A stretch of DNA of 11,067 nt, taken from Clostridia bacterium (GTDB taxonomy: Bacteria; Bacillota; DSM-521; Neomoorellales; Neomoorellaceae). The stretch spans positions 1 through 11,067 of the forward strand of contig JASUSX010000042.1 of the NCBI GenBank assembly GCA_030445875.1, read 5' to 3'. Each line of letters starts with the position of its first letter. Within the stretch, counting starts at the first letter, position 1. Under the pieces are notes generated by a model. The model did not search any database, was not told where the DNA came from, and was given only the letters and a program-made list of their open reading frames with translations. The translations under genes and the position numbers were made by a program. Below, one piece after another: positions 5,979 through 11,067 of this stretch.

Positions 5979-6928
5979 GTTTCCACCCCGCTTAACGCCC
6001 GGTCCAAAATCATCCCCACCAGGATGGACAGGAAGCAGACCACAACCAGGAGCCTACCCAAAGGATCGTTGACCAGAAAAGACCCCGTCTCGGGAATCAC
6101 TGTCCGCATGAGTAAAAATTCCGGCAGGATCAAGGCATTGACCAGCATCCCCATAAACCTGCTATAGGCCATCCCGGAGGTATTTTTATAAATTAAACCC
6201 TGAAGGTTGGCGATCCGCCCGGCCAGGCGGGCAAACAGCGGCCGGACGGCCGCGTCGTCCCAGGCCAGCCGCAAAAGCTGGACGAACATCCTCCCGTATT
6301 CAAAGTCCAACTCTTTCATCAGGTAGAGGCAAACGTCGTCTATGTTTTTTCCAGCCGCCAGATCCGTATCGGCCTGGCGCAGTATATCCCCCAGGGGCGC
6401 CGGCACTTTCCGGGCGGTGACGCTTAGGGCCCTGGGCACCTGGGGCGTGTCGCCGAACTCGGCCGCGAAGATGCGCACGGCCGCCGCCAGCTGCTCGATA
6501 ATTTTGTTACGCCGGTTCTGCACCCGGCCGATAAGAACCACATCCGGGGCCAGGGCGATTGAAAGGGCCAGGATAGCGGCCGCCGGCAAGTTTTTCATCA
6601 GGATAACGCCGATAAGAAAGCCGGCAATGCCGCCGGCAAGAAGCCCTATAAGGTAGCGCATCACCGGGATCCGCACCCCAGAGCGCTTGAGCATCAGGCT
6701 GGTTCTTTCCGACCACCGCCTTAACCAGGGAGGCAGCTCATCTTCATTTTCCCGTCCCTGATGCAGAAACCGGCGGATGACCAGCGGCATCTCCCGGCTT
6801 TCCCGGTGGCGCAGTAACGCCAGGCGCGGCGTTTTAAACAAGCGCAAGGCGCTATATAAGAGGCCGCCAGCGCTTACCCCCAGGCCGGCCCCGAAAACGG
6901 CTGCCAGGGCAAGCTGAAAATAATCCAT
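5975..6928 (-). CDS. tadB: TadB-like pilus assembly platform protein
   Basis: A 317-residue inner-membrane protein. Membrane helices are visible at about 5-29, 92-112, 114-134, 258-276 and 292-309. Between the second and third groups lies the T2SF cytoplasmic domain (about 138-245: IEQLAAAVRIFAAEFGDTP, then a helical bundle including GKNIDDVCLYLMKELDFEYG). Length and topology match TadB, the larger of the two Tad platform proteins, which works with CpaF and TadC to extrude pilin from the membrane. The ATG overlaps the cpaF stop (TGATG, 6926-6930). The first membrane helix is followed by a basic, proline-containing segment (40-75) typical of TadB. Confidence 0.87.
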   Translation of the reverse strand: MDYFQLALAAVFGAGLGVSAGGLLYSALRLFKTPRLALLRHRESREMPLVIRRFLHQGRENEDELPPWLRRWSERTSLMLKRSGVRIPVMRYLIGLLAGGIAGFLIGVILMKNLPAAAILALSIALAPDVVLIGRVQNRRNKIIEQLAAAVRIFAAEFGDTPQVPRALSVTARKVPAPLGDILRQADTDLAAGKNIDDVCLYLMKELDFEYGRMFVQLLRLAWDDAAVRPLFARLAGRIANLQGLIYKNTSGMAYSRFMGMLVNALILPEFLLMRTVIPETGSFLVNDPLGRLLVVVCFLSILVGMILDRALSGVET

Positions 6929-8286
6929 CAGGCAGCACCTACTTTGTCGAGAAACTGGGGCATGTTAACGCCATACTTAAATAGTTTTTCTCGCAAATGC
7001 TCGCTGGGAGGATTGACAAACTCCCATTCTCCTTCAAAGAAGTCATGCTTACTGGGCCGCCAGACAACCAAGTCGCGGAAATTGACGCCTCTCTTTTCTG
7101 GCCATACTTCAGTGACCTGGACGATCTTCTTTATCCCCCGGGTGCTGTCGGCAAACATCTGGATAATCACGTCGAAGGCGTCGGCCACCCAGGTCTCGGC
7201 TATCTCCAAGGGTAAATTCATGCCTTCTTCCAGCATCATTTTGGCAAATCCGGTGACGGCCTCAAAGGGGGAGTCGAAATGGATTGTCGCCATTGAGCCA
7301 TGTAAGCCCCGGGTGCAGGCTTTGATGGCCTCCACCGCCTCGCCCATGCCCCGAATCTCGCCCACCATGATGATATCCGGAGAATAGCGCAGGACCGTGC
7401 GGAACAGCTTCTTCATGTCGTAATTTAAATCGGCATGTTCCTCAAGCTCGATTATGTCCCGGCCGCAGTAGTGTTCGCATAAACGCAGCTCAACGTCGGT
7501 TTCCAGGGTTACTATCCGCAGTATCTCGTGGATATAGCTTATTAAAAAGCGCATCAATGAAGTCTTGCCGCTGCCGACGCCGCCCGAGATGAGGATGTTG
7601 GCCCGGCCCCTGACCAGGGTGATCAGGAGGTCCAGTAGTTCCTGGTTCAAGGTCCCGGCCCTGATGAGGTTTTCCGGAGTCATCTGGAAGGTGTCATGCT
7701 TCCGCAAGACCATGGTCCACTCCCGGGTCACCGGCGGGCAGGTGGCCGTCAACCTGGTGCCATCCTTGCGGATTGACTCTACTATAGGCGTCGAGGCCGT
7801 CAGGGCCACGCCCCGGTCGTGAAACAGGAGCCTGGCGATAATCTTCTTAACGTGCTCGGCATCCTTGAACTTGATACTGGTTTTTACGTTTTTGCCCCGC
7901 TTTTGGATAAAAACAGCGGTGGGGCCGTTGACCCGGATCTCGTCTACTTCAGGGTTGTAATACGCTTCTTCCAGCACGTCCAGCCCCCAGGCGTAGCTGA
8001 ATATTTCCCTGGCCAGTTGCTCTCTTGTCATCCCCTCTACTTCCACCTGGTATTTATCCAGGATTTCTTTTATAAGCTCCCTGGCCTTTTCTATCGCCCC
8101 AGGCAAACCGGCCTGGGCGTCTTCAAGTATTTCTTTATGCCGGAAGGCTTCTTCTCCCCACACCTCGCTGTTGGTAATGATGTCCTGGACAAATTTGGTT
8201 GCTTCTTGCAGGGTGCGCTTGCCTAGCTGGTATCCCTCTTTTTTATCCGCCTTATCCATCCTGTCGCTTTTGATAATGCCAAACAT
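6928..8286 (-). CDS. cpaF: CpaF/TadA secretion ATPase
   Basis: A 452-residue soluble ATPase of the type II/IV secretion superfamily, driving Tad pilus assembly at the cytoplasmic face. Residues 1-110 are a variable helical N-domain. The core domain from about 110 contains DEIRVNGP (115-122). Walker A is GGVGSGKT (235-242, Lys241), the Asp-box region is LETDVELRL (261-269), and Walker B is DIIMVGEIRG (304-313, with Glu310). The His-box is SMATIHFDSP (331-340), including H336. All key motifs are intact. The ATG has GAGGGGGAT 6 nt upstream, and cpaB ends 13 nt before. The arrangement cpaB-cpaF-tadB-tadC is the usual Tad core order. CpaE/TadZ, the usual localisation ATPase partner, is not seen in the window. 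Confidence 0.95.
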   Translation of the reverse strand: MFGIIKSDRMDKADKKEGYQLGKRTLQEATKFVQDIITNSEVWGEEAFRHKEILEDAQAGLPGAIEKARELIKEILDKYQVEVEGMTREQLAREIFSYAWGLDVLEEAYYNPEVDEIRVNGPTAVFIQKRGKNVKTSIKFKDAEHVKKIIARLLFHDRGVALTASTPIVESIRKDGTRLTATCPPVTREWTMVLRKHDTFQMTPENLIRAGTLNQELLDLLITLVRGRANILISGGVGSGKTSLMRFLISYIHEILRIVTLETDVELRLCEHYCGRDIIELEEHADLNYDMKKLFRTVLRYSPDIIMVGEIRGMGEAVEAIKACTRGLHGSMATIHFDSPFEAVTGFAKMMLEEGMNLPLEIAETWVADAFDVIIQMFADSTRGIKKIVQVTEVWPEKRGVNFRDLVVWRPSKHDFFEGEWEFVNPPSEHLREKLFKYGVNMPQFLDKVGAA

Positions 8287-8299
8287 CTTTACATCCCCC

Positions 8300-8983
8300 T
8301 CACGGCTTCATTTTTTTAACCAAAACAATCCCCCGTGAACCGCTGGCGGCTCCCCGGGCCACCTGGGGAATATCGGCCGGGCTCACCGCCAACACCGCTA
8401 CGGCCGGGGTCTTCGGCGCCTGCGCCGACTGCGACGCCTGCTGCAGCAGCCCTCCCTGCTGGTTGGAGGTAATGGGGTTGCCCTGGGCGTCAACTAGCTG
8501 CAACAGCCTGGCGTTGCTTGCCAGGATGGCCCCAGGCACGTTTTCCGTCTCTGCAAAGTACACGTCTACCAGGTCTCCGGGTGAGAAGTATCCCCCGCCG
8601 CTCCTGGCAAGGTCAATATTGACGGCGATCACCTGCTTGTCGTCGGTGGAAACTTCTCCCACCCGTTCCAGGCGCACCTGCTCGCCCTGGTACAGTTCCG
8701 CCAGTGCCACTTTGCCAACCAGGTCGTCGGGTTTCCGGGCCGTCCCGGGCTCAACAGCGCCCACCGGCACCTGCCGCCAGGTAAGGTCGCCGGGTTTGAT
8801 CTGGCTGTAGGCGTTAATATTGTGGGCCGGGACTATAACCTGGGTCATCGCCTGGTGGGTGCTGATGTATCGCTGGTAATATATCCCGGAGGCTAAGGCC
8901 ACGGCCAGGCCGAAGATGATGGCCAGGATGGCCGGGACGGGAATCGACCGCCCGGAACCGTAATTTTTCTTCCTGCCGAAGAT
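8300..8983 (-). CDS. cpaB: CpaB/RcpC-like pilus assembly protein (SAF domain)
   Basis: Encodes about 227 residues. One membrane helix at 14-34 is followed by an SAF domain (about 47-108: QVIVPAHNI, IKPGDLTW, LVGKVAL, YQGEQV) and then the CpaB C-terminal part, with SPGDLVDVYF at 134-143. CpaB proteins act outside the membrane in Tad pilus assembly; in monoderms the exact task is unclear. The start is odd. The best in-frame codon is ATC at 8983, 7 nt beyond the GTG end of the AAGGGAGGTG ribosome-binding site; the first ordinary in-frame start (GTG at 8902) would lose the membrane helix. Removing one A from the A5 run at 8983-8987 (minus strand) would join the frame to the GTG at 8993. Residues 148-190 are Gln/Ala-rich and probably flexible. 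Confidence 0.88.
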   Translation of the reverse strand: MFGRKKNYGSGRSIPVPAILAIIFGLAVALASGIYYQRYISTHQAMTQVIVPAHNINAYSQIKPGDLTWRQVPVGAVEPGTARKPDDLVGKVALAELYQGEQVRLERVGEVSTDDKQVIAVNIDLARSGGGYFSPGDLVDVYFAETENVPGAILASNARLLQLVDAQGNPITSNQQGGLLQQASQSAQAPKTPAVAVLAVSPADIPQVARGAASGSRGIVLVKKMKP

Positions 8984-8990
8984 TTTTAAC

Positions 8991-9000
8991 CACCTCCCTT
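8991..9000 (-). promoter_or_regulatory. Ribosome-binding site of cpaB
   Basis: AAGGGAGGTG on the minus strand, one nt after the peptidase stop codon. It is a near-complete match to the 16S anti-Shine-Dalgarno, and it fixes the expected start near 8983, where the in-frame codon is ATC rather than ATG. Confidence 0.75.
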
Positions 9001-9001
9001 G

Positions 9002-9530
9002 CTAAAATAAAACCAGGAGCATAAACACCCACAGCCCGGCCGCCAGGCAGGCCCCAAAAGGAATGGCATCTTTGGGTATAGGAGCGTTTATATCCTCGGG
9101 TATTTTTTCAAGCGTTAGGGCTCCCTTTATGCCCCCCACAAAGGTAAGATAGGCTCCCTGAATTAAATAGAGCAGGCGTTCTTTGAGCCTACCTTGCTTT
9201 ACCAGCTTGCCCAATCCCCAGACACCACCGATGCAGGAAGCCACAAAGATAACGGCTAAAGCGCCGTACAGTCCCATCCAGGCCCCAATGGCGGCCATGA
9301 GCTTGACGTCACCCCCTCCCATACCGCCGAGGGCAAACATGACAAGGCCCAGGAGAAAGCAAGCTGATGCGCCAATAATGCTTGCAACCCAGTTGCCCGC
9401 CCACAAATGATAAAAAATCCCTGCGGCCATGAGGGGCAGGGTAATAAAGTTAGGAACGTAATGGCTAATAAAGTCGGTTACGCCAACGACCGTGACTGAT
9501 AAAAAAAAATAGCCATGCCGGCCAGGTCAA
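9002..9530 (-). CDS. A24-family prepilin peptidase, frame interrupted at a T9 tract
   Basis: A polytopic aspartyl protease for prepilin leaders. The GxGD motif is seen as GMGGGDVKL, and the matching first-Asp motif (TDFISHYVPN) is encoded just upstream in the same frame. That frame has no ATG, GTG or TTG before a stop, except at 9430, which would remove the first Asp. TTG at 9530, 6 nt after GGAGGTG, is the likely real start, but it runs into a stop in the T9 tract frame (9509-9501). With eight T residues the frame becomes whole (about 175 residues, catalytic D19 and D74). As read, the gene is either frameshifted or dependent on slippage. It ends 2 nt before the cpaB ribosome-binding site and follows the VKOR-thioredoxin gene by 23 nt. 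It is the second A24 enzyme in the operon. Confidence 0.8.
9501..9509 (-). repeat. T9 homopolymer at the frame break of the peptidase gene
   Basis: Nine consecutive T residues on the coding strand, eight codons into the likely reading frame. One T fewer restores the frame. It is a contingency-like tract or a base-calling artefact. Confidence 0.8.
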
Positions 9531-9553
9531 TTGATGCACCTCCAATCAGATTA

Positions 9554-10513
9554 TCACTTCCCAATCAATTTTTCCTCAATGGCTTTAACACCTTCGACGT
9601 GGCTTACCTGGCCGTTATCCAGGAACACCAGGGCGGGAACCCCCTTAACGCCTTCAGTCGGCTCAGAGGCCAGGTAAATCGTCGTGCCTTCCAACCCGTT
9701 TCTTTTAAGCTTCGCCTCAATCTCTCCCTGATCATTTCCCCGCAGATAAGTAAACACCACGTAAGGCCGCCTGCCTTCCGGCAGCCTCGCCACCTCCTGG
9801 AGGGCCTCGTCGCAATGGGGGCACCACCAGGCTACAAAGAGAGCCGGGCGTGCGGCAAGCTCAAGGGTTACCGGCCTTTTATCCAGTGTTGTAACCGCAA
9901 GGCCGGGATTCTTATTTGTATCATTTTTAACGCTGGATGGAAGGCTTTTTAACCCGGTTGATGTCTTTTTCTCTACAAAGTCCTGCTTTGGCAGCACGGC
10001 CGTCTCCCCTTTTTCAGCCGGGACGGCGGTGACGATTTTCGCCGGCGGCACAGCAGGCGCGGCCGCGGCAGGAACCACCCTGGGGTTAAAGGCCAGGAGC
10101 CCGGCGACTACCACCAGCCCGGCCGCCGCCAGGGCGGCAGGCACCCGAAAGACGCGCCCGGGAGGGGAAATCGTAACATAAACAGCCAGAAGGACTTCTA
10201 CCAGCAGGAATTTCAGACAGACAGGGCAGAGCTCCCCCGTCCCCCGCCAGGCCAGGAGCAGGAGCAAAGCATGGGCGGCCACCCCACCATAGATAATCGT
10301 CAGGACGGCCTTCCTTTTCGTAGCGGCCAGGCCGCTGAAGCAGAGGACGGCAGAGAAGGAATAATAAGCCGCCCCCCAGAGGAGCAGGGGGCGGCCAAAG
10401 ATGTAGCTTACGGCACTGCAGGCTGAGGATGGGCAACTATAAGGGGCAAAACCGATTGACCATAAGCAAAAAGAACCCCAAGCCAAAAGCAGATAAATTA
10501 ACCCGGAAAACAT
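9554..10513 (-). CDS. VKOR-like membrane protein fused to thioredoxin domain
   Basis: A 319-residue protein. Residues 1-145 hold four to five membrane helices with features of the vitamin K epoxide reductase/BdbC-like disulfide-generating fold: cysteines C27 and C32 before a YIFGRPLLLWGAAYY segment, and a CPVC pair (C96-C99) at a helix end. A Pro/Ala-rich linker covers about 146-205. The C-terminal thioredoxin-like domain (206-319) has the CPHC active site (C231-C234) and the cis-proline VP (292-293). VKOR reoxidises the thioredoxin partner through quinone, and the thioredoxin oxidises exported proteins. The start ATG (10513) has GGGGGGAT 5 nt upstream; reading further upstream would translate the inserted RNA element. 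As first gene of the pilus operon it is well placed to make disulfides in the cysteine-bearing pilins. Confidence 0.88.
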   Translation of the reverse strand: MFSGLIYLLLAWGSFCLWSIGFAPYSCPSSACSAVSYIFGRPLLLWGAAYYSFSAVLCFSGLAATKRKAVLTIIYGGVAAHALLLLLAWRGTGELCPVCLKFLLVEVLLAVYVTISPPGRVFRVPAALAAAGLVVVAGLLAFNPRVVPAAAAPAVPPAKIVTAVPAEKGETAVLPKQDFVEKKTSTGLKSLPSSVKNDTNKNPGLAVTTLDKRPVTLELAARPALFVAWWCPHCDEALQEVARLPEGRRPYVVFTYLRGNDQGEIEAKLKRNGLEGTTIYLASEPTEGVKGVPALVFLDNGQVSHVEGVKAIEEKLIGK

Positions 10514-10600
10514 TTTACATCCCCCCACACACTTTTTTTTGCAGGAGAAAGTGCTTAATGATAGTATTAATAGATTAAAAGAGAATAAAGTTTTCTTATC
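10514..10600 (-). promoter_or_regulatory. AT-rich leader with weak promoter candidate for the pilus operon
   Basis: A possible sigma-A promoter on the minus strand has TACTAT at 10566-10561, 17 nt from a poor -35 (TTTATT, 10589-10584). The leader would be about 40 nt. The plus strand has an overlapping candidate (TTGCAG at 10539, 17 nt, TAGTAT at 10562) pointing into the structured RNA element. Both matches are weak and not proof of a promoter. The right-hand edge abuts the inserted element. Confidence 0.3.
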
Positions 10601-10771
10601 CGCTCTCTGACAGTGGGTCGCCCGCGAAAGCCAGCGCCACGGATAGAATCGTGGGAAGGGCCGAGACTGAGCCCCGCGATGTTGTAGCTTGCCCGAAAGG
10701 GCGAGGCGAGAGCGCGGGAGAGGTTGCGGTTGCCGCTGGCAGAACCCCCCGGCTTTAGCAGTGGGGAGCAT
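10601..10771 (+). ncRNA. Structured RNA, omega-RNA/HEARO- or TnpB-guide-RNA-like
   Basis: No coding frame is convincing here, but stems nest consistently. Hairpin GTGGG-TCG-CCCGC is at 10613-10625. A closing stem pairs GCCAGCG (10630-10636) with CGCTGGC (10734-10740). Inside it are CCACG/CGTGG (10637-10641/10650-10654) and CCCGCG/CGCGGG (10673-10678/10713-10718), which encloses CTTGCCC-GAAA-GGGCGAG (10688-10705). CTCTC at 10603-10607 can pair with GAGAG at 10708-10712, crossing the closing stem as a pseudoknot. The last hairpin, CCCC with GGGG around GGCTTTAGCAGT, resembles the 3' end of IS200/IS605-family guide RNAs. This is what omega-RNA of IscB or TnpB loci would look like, but the exact class is inferred. 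No nuclease gene is in view, so it would act in trans or be a relic. Confidence 0.65.
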
Positions 10772-10775
10772 TAGA
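10601..10775 (+). mobile_element. Non-autonomous IS200/IS605-like element (solo LE-RNA-RE)
   Basis: The right end carries an imperfect hairpin (10745-10766, CCCCCCGGC-TTTA-GC-AGTGGGG) of the IS200/IS605 right-end type, followed by GAGCATTAG. The left boundary is put near 10600, where AT-rich host DNA changes abruptly to a GC-rich block. No terminal inverted repeats or target duplication are expected for this family, so the limits are approximate. No TnpA, TnpB or IscB gene is seen nearby. Confidence 0.5.
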
Positions 10776-10878
10776 TTACTTAAAGCTAATTATGGCAGAA
10801 GTTAAGCAAAAAGGTTAAAACAGCACCTATGCAAAGAAGTACCCAACCTATCACATCGTCATACGCTAGTACCAGTTT
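10776..10878. other. Intergenic stretch, no feature recognised
   Basis: About 100 nt of AT-rich sequence between the element and the next ribosome-binding site. A short open stretch (ATG at 10793, eight codons) has no support. No terminator or clear promoter was seen. Confidence 0.5.
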
Positions 10879-10896
10879 AAGGAGGCGCTGGCCGAA

Positions 10897-11067
10897 TTGT
10901 TTAAGATTTTGTGGCCTCTTGTGATCATAATTCCCTGGATCGCTCCTATATCTATTATTTTCTTGGTAACCGTCATTTTTATCGTTCTTAGTCTTATCAT
11001 AATGTCTCATTATAGTCATCAAAAAAGAAGTTATCTTAAACGCACAGATGTCAAATGGTGGGTTTCT
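10897..11067 (+). CDS. Membrane protein, 5' end only, function unknown
   Basis: A plus-strand frame of 57 codons, open to the right edge. AAGGAGG (10879-10885) lies 11 nt before TTG, slightly long but acceptable. The product begins MFKILWPLVIIIPW and continues as one long or two short hydrophobic segments (about 5-36), then turns basic (HQKRSYLKRTDVK). An in-frame stop lies upstream near 10868. No family can be named from this fragment. The overlapping minus-strand frame (10786-11022) has no ribosome-binding site, so the plus-strand reading is preferred. Confidence 0.5.
   Translation, partial: MFKILWPLVIIIPWIAPISIIFLVTVIFIVLSLIIMSHYSHQKRSYLKRTDVKWWVS

Noticed and set aside
9554..10771. Long form (405 residues) of the VKOR-thioredoxin gene
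   Set aside because: The extra 86 residues translate the structured RNA element and the leader. The ATG at 10513 has a good ribosome-binding site and starts the first membrane helix.
10786..11022. 78-residue minus-strand frame with a C-terminal hydrophobic stretch
   Set aside because: It has no ribosome-binding site and starts with TTG; the opposite frame has AAGGAGG and a clear membrane segment. Not excluded, but less likely.
1..11067. CRISPR array, tRNA or rRNA genes
   Set aside because: No regularly spaced direct repeats and no tRNA- or rRNA-like segments were seen when reading both strands.

Overview
The window is almost entirely one minus-strand operon for a Tad/Flp-type pilus (a type IVc-like fibre). 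It is bordered on the right by a short structured element that resembles an IS200/IS605-family RNA, and by the first codons of a plus-strand membrane protein. The host is probably a Gram-positive Clostridia/Firmicutes bacterium, possibly of the Moorella/Desulfotomaculum kind. Reasons: strong G-rich Shine-Dalgarno sequences (GGAGGTG type), frequent non-ATG starts, a GC-rich but not extreme composition, and a Tad gene set with no secretin (RcpA/CpaC) or other outer-membrane part. The taxon is an inference.

Reading in the direction of transcription, from right to left. (1) 10513-9554: a membrane thiol oxidoreductase fusing a VKOR-like bundle to a periplasm-facing thioredoxin domain. (2) 9530-9002: an A24 prepilin peptidase whose 5' end is out of frame at a T9 tract. 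(3) 8983-8300: CpaB (SAF domain). (4) 8286-6928: the CpaF/TadA ATPase. (5-6) 6928-5196: the TadB and TadC platform proteins. (7) 5164-4895: a Flp-type major pilin. An intrinsic terminator then sits directly against the ribosome-binding site of (8), a second, cysteine-containing Flp-type pilin (4830-4618). (9) 4621-4058: a second A24 prepilin peptidase. (10) 4057-3872: a short prepilin-like protein with a classical FTLLE site. (11-12) 3875-2764: TadE-like and TadG-like minor pilins. (13) 2767-2042: an anchored protein with two NTF2-like repeats. (14) 2033-993: a secreted protein with an Ala/Asn-rich helix and an Ig-like C-terminus. A second terminator follows, again abutting the ribosome-binding site of (15), a secreted protein with 42-45-residue beta-propeller-like repeats that runs off the left edge.

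The genes fit one pathway. CpaF powers the TadB/TadC platform, the two A24 peptidases mature the Flp and TadE-type prepilins, and the VKOR-thioredoxin protein probably makes disulfides in the cysteine-bearing minor pilins. The distal secreted proteins are candidates for tip, adhesin or surface partners. Overlaps (ATGA, TGATG, TTGA) imply translational coupling, and the two internal terminators imply stepped expression.

Three genes (the first peptidase, cpaB and the left-edge repeat protein) have a good Shine-Dalgarno sequence but no ordinary in-frame start at the right distance. Each would be repaired by removing one base from a homopolymer next to the start. This is either base-calling error or real slippage/phase variation.

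The least expected feature is at about 10601-10775 (+): roughly 170 nt that fold into nested stems with a possible pseudoknot, ending in a hairpin that looks like an IS200/IS605 right end. No transposase or nuclease gene is visible. It resembles a stand-alone omega-RNA/HEARO-type or TnpB-type guide RNA inserted just upstream of the pilus operon.
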